A stretch of DNA of 64,000 bases from Panacagrimonas sp965216845 (GTDB taxonomy: Bacteria > Pseudomonadota > Gammaproteobacteria > Nevskiales > Nevskiaceae). The stretch spans positions 2,790,001-2,854,000 of the forward strand of contig OZ244200.1 of NCBI GenBank assembly GCA_965216845.1, read 5' to 3'. Each line of letters starts with the position of its first letter. The stretch's first letter is position 1. The position numbers and the translations under genes are program-made. The notes beneath the pieces are model-generated. The model was not told the origin of the DNA. It made no database searches and worked only from the letters and a program-made list of their open reading frames with translations. Shown here piece by piece: positions 43,751-52,690 of this stretch.

Positions 43751-46624
43751 ATGATCCGTATCCGCGGCGCCCGCACGCACAACCTCAAGGATGTCAGCCT
43801 GGATCTGCCGCGCGACCGGCTGATCGTCATCACCGGGCTGTCCGGCTCCGGCAAGTCCAGCCTGGCGTTTGACACCTTGTACGCCGAAGGTCAGCGACGC
43901 TACGTGGAATCGCTGTCGGCCTATGCGCGCCAGTTTCTGAGCATGATGCAGAAACCGGACGTGGACGGCATCGAAGGCCTGTCGCCGGCGATTTCCATCG
44001 AGCAGAAATCCACCTCGCACAATCCGCGTTCCACCGTCGGCACCGTCACCGAGATTCAGGATTATCTGCGTCTGCTGTTCGCTCGCGTCGGCACCGCCCA
44101 CTGTCCGAATCATCCGCAGGTAAAGCTGGAAGCGCAGAGCGTTTCGCAAATGGTGGATCAGGTGCTGGCGCTGCCGGAAAAAAGCGCCTGGATGCTGCTG
44201 GCGCCGGTGGTGCGCGGCCGCAAGGGCGAGCACGCCGAATGGTTCGAGCAGATGAAGACACAAGGCTTTGTCCGCACCCGCGTGGATGGCCGCGTCTACG
44301 AGCTGGAAGAAGTTCCGGTACTGAATCGCAAGCTCAAGCACGATGTGGAAGTGGTGGTGGATCGCTTCCGCATCCGGCCCGACATCAAACAGCGCATCAC
44401 CGAATCCTTTGAAACCGCCTTGCGCCTGGCCGGCGGGCTGGCCATCGTCGCACCGCACGGCGAATCCGACAGCGAGGAAATGCTGTTCTCCGACCGCATG
44501 AGCTGCGCCCACTGCGGCTATTCGCTGGAAGAGCTGGAACCGCGGCTGTTTTCCTTCAACGCCCCGCACGGCGCCTGCCCCAAATGCGACGGCCTGGGCA
44601 GCCTGCAGATTTTCGACCCCGACCGCGTTGTGTTGCATCCGGAGCGTTCGCTGGAAGAAGGCGCCATCCGTTCCTGGGACAAACGCAACCCCTATTACTG
44701 GCACTTTGTCAGTTCACTGGCCAGGCACTACCGATTCAACACCGACAAACCCTGGCAACGGCTTTCCAAAAAGGTGAAAGACCTGCTGCTTTACGGCAGC
44801 GGTCAGGAAACAATCGAGTTCGAATATCCGAGCGAGACCGGTCGACTGGTCAAGCGCACGCATCGCTTCGAGGGCATCATTCCCAATCTGGAGCGGCGTT
44901 ACCGCGAAACCGAATCCGCCGCGGTGCGCGAAGAGCTGGCACGTTATCTGTCGGATCAACCCTGCCCCGAATGTGATGGCGCGCGCCTGAATACGGCGGC
45001 GCGCCACGTGTTCGTCGCCGAGCGCAATCTGCCGAGCCTGACCGAGCTTTCCATCCGTGACGCCGAAGCCTTCTTCAACGCCTTGAAGTTGCCGGGCCAC
45101 AAGGGCGAAATCGCGGAAAAGATTCTCAAGGAAATCTGTGCGCGCCTCGGTTTTTTGAATAACGTGGGGCTGGACTACCTGAGCCTGGCACGCAGCGCCG
45201 AAACCCTGTCCGGCGGCGAGGCGCAGCGCATCCGCCTGGCCTCGCAGATCGGTGCCGGCCTGGTGGGGGTGATGTATGTGCTGGACGAGCCCAGCATCGG
45301 CCTGCATCAACGCGACAACGAACGCCTGCTGGCGACGCTGTTCCGGCTGCGCGATCTGGGCAATACCGTGATCATGGTGGAGCACGACGAGGAAGCCATC
45401 CGCATGGCCGATCATGTGGTGGACATCGGCCCCGGCGCTGGCGTTCATGGCGGCGAGATCGTGGCCCAGGGCGCGCCGCTCGACATTCAGAAAGCGCCGC
45501 GCTCGGTCACCGGCGCCTATCTATCCGGCAAGGAAAAAATTGCGGTTCCTGAGATGCGCACGCCGGCGCAGCCGGACCGGCAGGTGCTGATCCGCGCCGC
45601 GCGCGGCAACAATCTGCAACGGGTGGAAGCGCAAATCCCGGTCGGCTTGCTCACCTGCGTCACCGGCGTCTCCGGCTCCGGCAAATCCACGCTGATCAAT
45701 GACACGCTGTACGGCTTCGTGGCGCGCGAACTCAACGGTGCTTCCACCCGCCACGCGCCCTGCGACGGCATCGACGGCCTCGAACATCTGGACAAGGTGA
45801 TTGACATCGATCAATCCCCCATCGGTCGCACGCCGCGTTCCAATCCGGCCACCTACACGGGCCTGTTCACGCCGATCCGCGAGCTGTTCGCGGCGGTGCC
45901 CGAATCCCGCGCCCGCGGCTACACGCCGGGTCGCTTCAGCTTCAACGTCAAGGGCGGGCGTTGCCAGACTTGCGAAGGCGACGGCGTCATCAAAGTGGAA
46001 ATGCACTTTCTGCCGGACGTCTACGTCACCTGCGATACCTGCCAGGGGCGGCGTTATAACCGCGAGACGCTGGAAATTCAGTACAAGCACAAGACCATCG
46101 ACCAGGTTCTGGAAATGACGGTGGAGGAAGCGCTGGAATTCTTCCACCCGGTGCCGGTACTGCGAAAAAAGCTGGAAACGCTGATGGACGTAGGCCTGTC
46201 CTACATCACCCTGGGGCAGAACGCGACCACCCTGTCCGGCGGCGAGGCACAGCGCATCAAGCTGGCCAAGGAACTTTCACGCCGCGACACCGGCAAGACG
46301 CTCTACATCCTGGACGAACCCACCACCGGCCTGCATTTTCACGACGTGGCGCAACTGCTCAAGGTGCTGGAACGGCTGCGCGATCACGGCAACACGGTGG
46401 TGGTGATCGAACACAATCTGGAAGTGATCAAGCGCGCCGACTGGATCATCGACATGGGTCCCGAAGGCGGCGACGGCGGCGGTCGAATCGTCGCCGCCGG
46501 AACGCCCGAACAGGTCGCCGGCAACAAAGCCTCGCACACCGGGCGCTTCCTTGCCCCATTGCTCAAGCCGACCAAATCACCGCGCAGACAGCGTCATCGA
46601 TCAATGGCATCATCATCGGCCTGA
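43751..46624 (+). CDS. uvrA: Excinuclease ABC subunit A
   Basis: Damage-recognition ATPase of nucleotide excision repair. 957 residues, slightly longer than the usual 940. Two ABC modules: Walker A GLSGSGKSS near residue 31 and GVSGSGKST near 640; signatures LSGGEAQRIRLASQIGAGL and LSGGEAQRIKLAKELSRRD. Zinc fingers CAHCGYSLEE...CPKC and CQTCEGDGV...CDTC are intact. The C-terminal tail PRRQRHRSMASSSA is an extra basic extension. Divergent from the MFS gene. Confidence 0.99.
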   Translation: MIRIRGARTHNLKDVSLDLPRDRLIVITGLSGSGKSSLAFDTLYAEGQRRYVESLSAYARQFLSMMQKPDVDGIEGLSPAISIEQKSTSHNPRSTVGTVTEIQDYLRLLFARVGTAHCPNHPQVKLEAQSVSQMVDQVLALPEKSAWMLLAPVVRGRKGEHAEWFEQMKTQGFVRTRVDGRVYELEEVPVLNRKLKHDVEVVVDRFRIRPDIKQRITESFETALRLAGGLAIVAPHGESDSEEMLFSDRMSCAHCGYSLEELEPRLFSFNAPHGACPKCDGLGSLQIFDPDRVVLHPERSLEEGAIRSWDKRNPYYWHFVSSLARHYRFNTDKPWQRLSKKVKDLLLYGSGQETIEFEYPSETGRLVKRTHRFEGIIPNLERRYRETESAAVREELARYLSDQPCPECDGARLNTAARHVFVAERNLPSLTELSIRDAEAFFNALKLPGHKGEIAEKILKEICARLGFLNNVGLDYLSLARSAETLSGGEAQRIRLASQIGAGLVGVMYVLDEPSIGLHQRDNERLLATLFRLRDLGNTVIMVEHDEEAIRMADHVVDIGPGAGVHGGEIVAQGAPLDIQKAPRSVTGAYLSGKEKIAVPEMRTPAQPDRQVLIRAARGNNLQRVEAQIPVGLLTCVTGVSGSGKSTLINDTLYGFVARELNGASTRHAPCDGIDGLEHLDKVIDIDQSPIGRTPRSNPATYTGLFTPIRELFAAVPESRARGYTPGRFSFNVKGGRCQTCEGDGVIKVEMHFLPDVYVTCDTCQGRRYNRETLEIQYKHKTIDQVLEMTVEEALEFFHPVPVLRKKLETLMDVGLSYITLGQNATTLSGGEAQRIKLAKELSRRDTGKTLYILDEPTTGLHFHDVAQLLKVLERLRDHGNTVVVIEHNLEVIKRADWIIDMGPEGGDGGGRIVAAGTPEQVAGNKASHTGRFLAPLLKPTKSPRRQRHRSMASSSA

Positions 46625-46695
46625 GCACACCTCTCCTGCTGCCAGCTTGAGCCGGTGTCTTACGGCAAGACATACAAAACAAACGGGGGAAAACA

Positions 46696-47991
46696 ATGAT
46701 TGAAGCAGCATGGGCCGACTTTCAGGCCAATATGTGGCTTTATCTGTCAATGCCGGTGACCAGCGGCGTGGTCGGCTATGTCACCAACGTCATCGCCATC
46801 AAGATGATGTTCCATCCACTGGAGTTTTTCGGCATCAAGCCGCCGATTCTGGGTTGGCAGGGCATCGTGCCGCGCAAGGCCGCCAAGATGGCCGGCATCG
46901 CCTGCGACACCATTGTTCCGCGGCTGGTATCCGAAGTTGAGATTTTCGAACGCCTGGACCCCAATCGCGTCGCCGAAGAGATCGAAAAACCCATTCTGGC
47001 GCTCGTCGACGAAATCACCGATGAGGTGATGCGCGAGTACGAACCCGCCTTGTGGGAAACCCTGCCACTGAGCGTGCGCGAACGAATCATCAAACGGGTG
47101 CAGAACGACGCGCCGGAAGTCGTGGCGCAAATCATGCAGCAGATCAAGGAAAACATCACCACGGTGTTTGACTTGAAAGACATGGTGGTCACCACGCTGG
47201 TGCGCGACAAGGCGCTGATCAACAAGATCTTTCTGGAAACCGGCAAGGACGAATTCCGCTTCATCGGCCATTCCGGTTTCTACTTCGGCTTCCTGTTCGG
47301 CATCTTCCAGATGATCGGCTGGACCTTCTTCAAGGCGGACTTCCAGCTGCCGCTGTTCGGCCTGCTGGTGGGCTATCTCACCAACTGGATCGCCTTGAAG
47401 ATGATCTTCCGCCCGCAAACACCCTTGCGCGTCGGCCCCATGGTGATCCAGGGCCTGTTCTTCAAACGCCAGAAGGAAGTCTCGGCCGATTACGCGCGCC
47501 TGATCTCGGACGAAATCGTTACCCCGTCACACATCATCGAGGCGGTGCTCAAAGGCCCTTATGCGGACCGCGTGTTCAACATGATCGCCAAGAACATCAA
47601 GCGCGTGATCGATGAACAATCCGGCATCGCACGCCCCTTCGTCGCCTGGTCGGTCGGCACCAAGCGCTATATCGCGATGAAGGAAAAAGCGGCCGAACGA
47701 CTGGTGCAACACCTGCCGGAAACAGTCAAGCACATGGACGACTATGCCAAGGAGGCCATGGACATCCAGCAGACGCTGGCCAGTCGCCTGGAAGTGCTGC
47801 CACCGCCGGAATTCGAAGGCATGCTGCGCCCCGCATTTCAGGAAGACGAGTGGATTCTGATTGCCGTTGGCGCGGCCCTGGGCGCCATCGTCGGCGTGGG
47901 TCAGCTCATGATGTTCAAGCTGGTGGCGGTGGGCGCCAGTGAGGCCGAATCCGCGTCGGCGGTGATTCGCGCGCTGGCTGGGGTGGGATAG
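46696..47991 (+). CDS. DUF445 family membrane protein
   Basis: A 431-residue protein with membrane segments at both ends and near residues 195-225. The motif YVTNVIAIKMMFHPLEFFGI near residue 28 recurs as YLTNWIALKMIFRPQTPLRV near 228, revealing an internal duplication. Between are soluble helical parts such as RVAEEIEKPILALVDEIT. The family is widespread in bacteria and its function is unclear. The ATG has GGGGGA eight bases upstream. It follows uvrA by 71 bp. Confidence 0.9.
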   Translation: MIEAAWADFQANMWLYLSMPVTSGVVGYVTNVIAIKMMFHPLEFFGIKPPILGWQGIVPRKAAKMAGIACDTIVPRLVSEVEIFERLDPNRVAEEIEKPILALVDEITDEVMREYEPALWETLPLSVRERIIKRVQNDAPEVVAQIMQQIKENITTVFDLKDMVVTTLVRDKALINKIFLETGKDEFRFIGHSGFYFGFLFGIFQMIGWTFFKADFQLPLFGLLVGYLTNWIALKMIFRPQTPLRVGPMVIQGLFFKRQKEVSADYARLISDEIVTPSHIIEAVLKGPYADRVFNMIAKNIKRVIDEQSGIARPFVAWSVGTKRYIAMKEKAAERLVQHLPETVKHMDDYAKEAMDIQQTLASRLEVLPPPEFEGMLRPAFQEDEWILIAVGAALGAIVGVGQLMMFKLVAVGASEAESASAVIRALAGVG

Positions 47992-48134
47992 CCGCGCGCT
48001 GGCCCAAGCGACCACAAATCACCCGACGGCCATGGCGCTTGTGTCCGAGGCGCGCAAGCGCTTTTCAATGTCCGCGCGCTTTTGGCGGCTGCGGGTCGTC
48101 AGCGTCTTCTTGGTCACGCGCCGTCGCCAACGAG

Positions 48135-49103
48135 CTAGTCGTAAATCACCATACAGCGAACCTCAATGCTCTGCCGGTCCGGCGCGTCGCGCGCGGTTTC
48201 AGGATGATCGAACGCGCTGTGGAAGCTGAAGGTGGACGGCGCTTGGGGATGGTCAGCGTCGGCTTGTTCACCGTTTGAGCGTGCCATCGCGCCGGCGCAA
48301 TCCCATTGCTTGATCAGCAAGGCTTCGTCGCGGCTCATGGCGGGATAATGAAACCAGCGATGCCGCGCTGCGTGCTTGGCGAAGTAGTTTTCGCCAATCC
48401 GGTCCTGATAATGAAGCTCAAATACCACCAGATCCTTTGGCCTTACGCTTTGCGCATCGCACAAGGCAAGCGGCAATCGAGCCACTGGCTCGGGCGCGAT
48501 GCTGCGCCAGACGTTAATAATGGCGAAGCGACCGCCCTCGCCCAATGCCTGATGCATCAAGGGCTTTGAAATCAGCGATTCGCCATCCGCAAGCACCCTG
48601 CGCAGCGTGTCATTCAGCGAGGGTGGATTAGCCAGATCACGCAGGCGTTGCGGTGCGCTCGTCAAAGTGTAATCGCCGTGTACGAGTTGCAAGGGCTCCT
48701 GCACCTGTTGGCCGCCGGCGATGCGTCGCCCCACCTGCTTTTCCCGCGCGGATCGGACGTTGTGATCAAATGCAAAAGCGCGTCCGCCACTCACGGCCTG
48801 CACGATGCGCTCGCATTGCGGATAGTAATGTTGCAGCACGCTTTGCTGATCAAAAAAATCAATCGCGCCGGCGTCCAACGGACTGTCGATCAACTCGAAT
48901 CCGTTTTGCGCCAAACTCGCTCGAAGGTTCTCAGCATCGCGCGCGTCCTGCACCGGCATCTGATGCCGTGCCTGCATCAGACCCTGAATATCGTGATCGT
49001 TGCCGTCCGCGTCGCGCCGCAGCATGACTTTGCCGTTGCGGTAAAGCGATGACTCGGCTGCGCCATGCAGATAATTGAAACCGGCGACGGTGGCGTTACT
49101 CAT
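48135..49103 (-). CDS. CmcJ/NvfI-like oxidoreductase
   Basis: A 322-residue protein. The C-terminal region is characteristic: VWRSIAPEPVARLPLALCDA, ARHRWFHYPAMSRDEALLIK and FSFHSAFDHPETARDAPDRQ followed by SIEVRCMVIYD. This fits the CmcJ/NvfI/asaB group, Fe(II)/2-oxoglutarate-type oxidoreductases known mainly from fungal and actinobacterial secondary metabolism. The start MSNATVAGFN at 49103 overlaps the stop of the lipoprotein gene by 8 bp, so translation is probably coupled. Natural substrate unknown. Confidence 0.8.
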   Translation of the reverse strand: MSNATVAGFNYLHGAAESSLYRNGKVMLRRDADGNDHDIQGLMQARHQMPVQDARDAENLRASLAQNGFELIDSPLDAGAIDFFDQQSVLQHYYPQCERIVQAVSGGRAFAFDHNVRSAREKQVGRRIAGGQQVQEPLQLVHGDYTLTSAPQRLRDLANPPSLNDTLRRVLADGESLISKPLMHQALGEGGRFAIINVWRSIAPEPVARLPLALCDAQSVRPKDLVVFELHYQDRIGENYFAKHAARHRWFHYPAMSRDEALLIKQWDCAGAMARSNGEQADADHPQAPSTFSFHSAFDHPETARDAPDRQSIEVRCMVIYD

Positions 49104-50988
49104 TCGGATCATCCGCGCTTTCTTCTTCCGTCTGGCCGGCTTCTTCAGACGCGCTTGGCAGCTGTTGGCTTTCTTGATCTTCCGCCGACACCGATGGCAC
49201 TGATGCTGATGATTCAGTCGGCTTTGCATCATCCGACGCCTCCGCCGCTTGCAACGGCTTCTGTGCAGGCGCTGTGTCCGCTTCGACCTCCGCTTCCGCC
49301 GAGGCTGTGGCGTTTTCCGGTGATGACGCTGCGTCCGCCGCCGCCTCGCCTTGCGTCACTTCGGCTGCGTCGCGCACCGCTTCCATGTCTTCTTCAATTT
49401 CTTCAATTTCTTCGGGTTCGGGCGGTTCCAGTTCGGCGCGCAGTTCCTCGGCATCGCTGAGCAGACTTTGCTTGCAGCGGGCGCAAGCGGTTTTCGACGC
49501 AAGCTTTTCGATGCGCGTGATGCGCTTTGGCAACGGCAGGTCTTGGTCATCAAGCAGCTTGGCGCCGAGCTGCTCATAAGCCGGTTCCAATAACTGCTCC
49601 AGCTGGTTTTGCATACCGGTGAGCGATTGCAGGCTGTTGGCGTCCAGACGTTCAAGCGCGCCGGACCGCAGCAAGCGTTTCACCGCGCGCAACTCCGCCT
49701 CGGCGTGGCCCAGCGCGGACGCACCCGGCTTCCTGGCCAGGGTCGCTGCCCAATTGGGATAGTTCTGCGCCTGATCGATGCGCTTGAGGGTGGAATCCCA
49801 GATCGCGGCGTATTGGGTCTGCCCGCGCACCGCAGCCTCACGGATACACTGATCCAGCTGATCGGATCGCTCGGCGAAATGCGCCTCCCAATAGGCAGTG
49901 CGCGGCCTTTCCAGCAACGCGAACTGCTGCGCGTGACGCAACAGGCGCGCCGGATATTCGCGCTGGCTCATTTCCGCCTGCTCCCGCCGAATGCGCACCA
50001 ACAGTTCGCCGCGCGCCAGAATCTGCCGCTCGTTCTGAGTCTGGCGGCGCGCCAATTGCCCCGAGGCCAGCAACTCGCGCAAATCACTCCAGTCGCGCGC
50101 ATTGGCTTCGCAGCTCAGCCCCGACCCGATGAAGTCCTTGATCGAACGAAAATCCGTCACGTCCAGCTCAAAGCGCACGTAAGCCCTGTCCGGCTTCCAC
50201 GGCGCGCCGCTTGCATCACACAGGCCGGTCGGCGATGCCTCATCCGTGCACGGACTGAGCACCGGCGGCGGCTCCGGCGCCATGGTGGTGGAATTGAGCA
50301 GCACCACGAACTGACGCCCGTCCAGCGCGGCCAGCCCCTGATCCGCGCGCAAACCCAACAGGGTTTTTTCTTCCCAGGGTTTGTTGGTGGTCTTGATCTC
50401 ATCGCTGAGCATGTCACCCAGCTTGGTGCTCAGCGGACTGAACGCGGTGGCGCCCGGAATAAAACTCATGCCCACGCGCAGCATCGGTTCGGCGGTGGCC
50501 ACTTCCAGCAGATTGGTCACCCACTTGGCCTTGTCCGCGGCCACACCGCGCACAAAAATCTGCAGATGGGGCGACTTGGACAGCGACTCGGGATCGACCA
50601 GCACCCCTTCGGTCAGCAGGGCATTGTCCACCACCGAGGACAGCGTCTTGCCGGCCTGAATGTCGTACAACAGCACCGGGATCTCGGGGTCGGCGTCGTT
50701 GGCGAAGCTGGCCACGGTGCCTTTGCCGAAACGCGCCGAAATCAGCATCATCGCCGGCCGGTCATTTTGCTTGCCGAAGTCGATCAGCTTGCCGCTGTCG
50801 TCCAGGTTGGAGCTGACGAAGATCCGCAGGTAAGCGTCTTCAAACCTGGATTGCAAGCCGCTGACGCGATCCGGCGCGATGGGCGCGGCCACCGGCTTGA
50901 CGAAGCGGTCCCGGTCGCCAGCGCAGGCGCTGAACAGCAAGGGAACCGCGCAAACAACAGGAGTCAGTAACTTGAACATGAGCGCCAT
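49096..50988 (-). CDS. Lipoprotein with long acidic C-terminal tail, unknown function
   Basis: A 630-residue predicted lipoprotein. The start MALMFKLLTPVVCAVPLLFS leads to a lipobox ending SAC near residue 22; MFKLL at 50979 is an alternative start. Residues about 30-520 contain no recognised domain. They include LQIFVRGVAADKAKWVTNLL and a helix-rich region rich in Gln/Arg/Glu. A CARCKQS pair lies near 508. The final 110 residues are almost all Glu, Ala, Ser and Asp (PEPEEIEEIEEDMEAV and so on), disordered and strongly negative. It overlaps the CmcJ-like gene. Divergent neighbour: the 11-residue-repeat protein. Confidence 0.7.
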   Translation of the reverse strand: MALMFKLLTPVVCAVPLLFSACAGDRDRFVKPVAAPIAPDRVSGLQSRFEDAYLRIFVSSNLDDSGKLIDFGKQNDRPAMMLISARFGKGTVASFANDADPEIPVLLYDIQAGKTLSSVVDNALLTEGVLVDPESLSKSPHLQIFVRGVAADKAKWVTNLLEVATAEPMLRVGMSFIPGATAFSPLSTKLGDMLSDEIKTTNKPWEEKTLLGLRADQGLAALDGRQFVVLLNSTTMAPEPPPVLSPCTDEASPTGLCDASGAPWKPDRAYVRFELDVTDFRSIKDFIGSGLSCEANARDWSDLRELLASGQLARRQTQNERQILARGELLVRIRREQAEMSQREYPARLLRHAQQFALLERPRTAYWEAHFAERSDQLDQCIREAAVRGQTQYAAIWDSTLKRIDQAQNYPNWAATLARKPGASALGHAEAELRAVKRLLRSGALERLDANSLQSLTGMQNQLEQLLEPAYEQLGAKLLDDQDLPLPKRITRIEKLASKTACARCKQSLLSDAEELRAELEPPEPEEIEEIEEDMEAVRDAAEVTQGEAAADAASSPENATASAEAEVEADTAPAQKPLQAAEASDDAKPTESSASVPSVSAEDQESQQLPSASEEAGQTEEESADDPNE

Positions 50989-51146
50989 GACCACATATGC
51001 GGGGTCTATCAAAGCCGAGTCTATTATCGACCGAGCCGCGATTGGACGCGTCACGCAAAAAAAGTTCGATTGGCCGTCAACCGATTTTCCGCCGCGGCAC
51101 TGATTGAGATGTGGGCGCCATGACCCACCTCAACAGGAACACAAGG

Positions 51147-51548
51147 ATGAAGATTTCGAAAGGACTTTGCTTGGCAAGCGCCGGCGCATTGATGATGATC
51201 CAGGGCGTCGCACAGGCCGCCGACGGCCAACGCATCAATGATCGGCTGGACGCCCGTGGCGATCGGATCGAGCATCGGCTCGACGCCAAAGGTGACCGCA
51301 TCGACGACCGGCTGGACGCCAGGGGCGATCGGATTGATGCGCGCCTGGACCGTCGCTCGGATCGATTGGAAGCCGCCGGCAAAAACAAGGCGGCAGCACA
51401 CCTGGATCGCAAAGGTGACCGTATCAACCAGCGCCTGGATCGCAAGGGTGATCGCATCGATCGGCGGCTGGACCAGCGTGGCCATCGCGCCGAGCGCCAT
51501 CTGGATCGCAAGGGCAACCGGATCGAACGCCGCCTGAGCAAGCGATAA
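51147..51548 (+). CDS. Secreted protein of 11-residue charged repeats
   Basis: A 133-residue protein with a signal peptide (MKISKGLCLASAGALMMIQG, cleavage after AQA near 25). The mature part is about ten copies of an 11-residue unit like GDRIDDRLDAR or KGDRIDRRLDQ, broken once by EAAGKNKAAAH. An 11-residue (hendecad) period gives a long amphipathic helix with Arg/Asp on one face and Ile/Leu on the other. At DNA level the unit is 33 bp. AGGA precedes the ATG. It ends 9 bp before the sigma factor gene. Function unknown; helix-forming or membrane- or nucleic-acid-interacting roles are possible. Confidence 0.75.
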   Translation: MKISKGLCLASAGALMMIQGVAQAADGQRINDRLDARGDRIEHRLDAKGDRIDDRLDARGDRIDARLDRRSDRLEAAGKNKAAAHLDRKGDRINQRLDRKGDRIDRRLDQRGHRAERHLDRKGNRIERRLSKR

Positions 51549-51557
51549 GCTAATGTC

Positions 51558-52100
51558 ATGGGGGCGATCAGCGATGCGCAGAGCAACCGACTGGATCAGT
51601 TTCTGCAGTCGATTCAGGCGCGCGCGCTGCGCAGCGCTGAAATCGCCACCCACAGCCGCGAGGATGCCATGGACCTGGTACAGGACAGCATGATCGCCCT
51701 GGCAGGCGACTACGCGGATCGCCCGGAACAGGAATGGCCACCACTGTTCTACCGCATTCTCAACAATGCCATCCTGCAATTTCACCGCAAGCGCAGACGC
51801 CGCCATCGCTGGCTCGGCTGGATGGAAACCGACGATGCCATTCTGGACGCCATTCCTGACCCCGGCCCCAACCCGGCGCAATCCCTGCAGCACGATCAAT
51901 CCATGCAAACCCTGTTGCGGACCATGGAAAAGCTGAGTCTGCGGCAACGTCAGGTGGTGTCTCTGCGCATCTGGGAGGGCCTGGACGTGCGCGACACCGC
52001 CAAGGCGATGGGCTGCGGCCAGGGCAGCGTCAAGACCCATCTGTCGCGCGCCTTGTCGATCCTGCGCGAGCAATTGCAGGCGGTGGCCGATGTCCACTGA
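51558..52100 (+). CDS. RNA polymerase sigma factor, ECF type
   Basis: A 180-residue sigma-70 family factor with only regions 2 and 4. Region 2 has EDAMDLVQDSMIALAGDYAD and FYRILNNAILQFHRKRRR. Region 4 has LSLRQRQVVSLRIWEGLDVR and DTAKAMGCGQGSVKTHLSRA, the -35-binding helix-turn-helix. Family practice in many betaproteobacteria and gammaproteobacteria is sigma, then DUF3619, then DUF3106 proteins, exactly seen here. It overlaps the next gene by 11 bp. The signal and regulon are unknown. Confidence 0.9.
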   Translation: MGAISDAQSNRLDQFLQSIQARALRSAEIATHSREDAMDLVQDSMIALAGDYADRPEQEWPPLFYRILNNAILQFHRKRRRRHRWLGWMETDDAILDAIPDPGPNPAQSLQHDQSMQTLLRTMEKLSLRQRQVVSLRIWEGLDVRDTAKAMGCGQGSVKTHLSRALSILREQLQAVADVH

Positions 52101-52464
52101 GCACCAGCACGCGCTGACGCCGGAGGAGCGTCGAACCGCCGAGCACCTGCGCACACAGATGCAACGGACGGAGGCATTGGACGCCGTGCGCAGCGCCAAA
52201 CTGAACGCAGCCCGCCGAAAGGCGGTGGAAGCGGCACGGGCGCCTTCAACCTCGTGGAGGCCCGGATTGATGCGCCCGGTTGCCGCCACCGTGGCGGTCG
52301 CCGTGATTGCGTCCATGGGCTTTCAACTTTGGAATCACCCGCCTGCCCCGTCGGTCGAATCCGGCGCCCTGGAGTGGCTGGTCTTGAGCGAAGACGATCC
52401 CGAGCTATACGAAAACCTGGAGTTCTACGAGTGGCTGAACGATGAAGTGGGCAGGTCGGGCTGA
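52090..52464 (+). CDS. DUF3619-like membrane protein, presumed anti-sigma partner
   Basis: A 124-residue protein. Residues about 1-60 are a charged helix rich in Arg, Glu and Ala (TEHQHALTPEERRTAEHLRT). One transmembrane segment, PVAATVAVAVIASMGFQLWN, lies near residues 62-82. The short C-terminal part ends in DPELYENLEFYEWLNDEVGR, acidic and aromatic, expected outside. This is the DUF3619 layout, and by position it may hold the sigma factor at the membrane, which is inference. It overlaps the sigma gene (11 bp) and the following small gene (23 bp). Confidence 0.8.
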   Translation: MSTEHQHALTPEERRTAEHLRTQMQRTEALDAVRSAKLNAARRKAVEAARAPSTSWRPGLMRPVAATVAVAVIASMGFQLWNHPPAPSVESGALEWLVLSEDDPELYENLEFYEWLNDEVGRSG

Positions 52465-52690
52465 TGGTCTGGCACTGGCTTTGTGTGCTGGCTTGTCCGC
52501 AACCGCCCAAGCGCAGGAGGCGGGCCTGGAACTGCTGGAATTTCTGGGCGGTGTGGATGACTCGGCCCTGGCCTTGCATGAGCAGGAACAACCGGTCACG
52601 GCCGTTCAACAGACGCCAGACGACGCCGATGCCGATGCCGATGCCGATGCCGATGCCGATGCCGAAAAGGAACCCACCCATGTGGAATAA
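52442..52690 (+). CDS. Small secreted acidic peptide with (Asp-Ala) repeats
   Basis: An 82-residue reading frame. The N-terminal LALALCAGLSATAQAQEAGL is a good signal peptide with AQA cleavage. Mature residues are acidic, with ELLEFLGGVDDSALALHEQE then a (DA)n run encoded by the GATGCC microsatellite, ending EKEPTHVE. It overlaps DUF3619 by 23 bp and the DUF3106 gene by 11 bp. Because the overlaps are tidy and a signal peptide is present, I take it as a real gene in the operon. I recognise no family. Confidence 0.65.
   Translation: MKWAGRADGLALALCAGLSATAQAQEAGLELLEFLGGVDDSALALHEQEQPVTAVQQTPDDADADADADADADAEKEPTHVE
52628..52663 (+). repeat. GATGCC hexanucleotide microsatellite
   Basis: Six perfect tandem GATGCC units, with one degenerate unit just before. 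In the acidic peptide frame it encodes Asp-Ala repeats. Unit length is a multiple of three, so copy number changes would alter repeat length without frameshift. Confidence 0.9.

Noticed and set aside
51234..51540. Regular 33-bp repeats that could look like a CRISPR array
   Set aside because: They are degenerate, in frame and code for the 11-residue units; no unique spacers or cas genes.
52464..52679. Long MP-repeat N-terminal extension of the DUF3106 frame
   Set aside because: The MPMP run is the microsatellite read in another frame; signal peptide and ribosome binding site mark the start at 52680.
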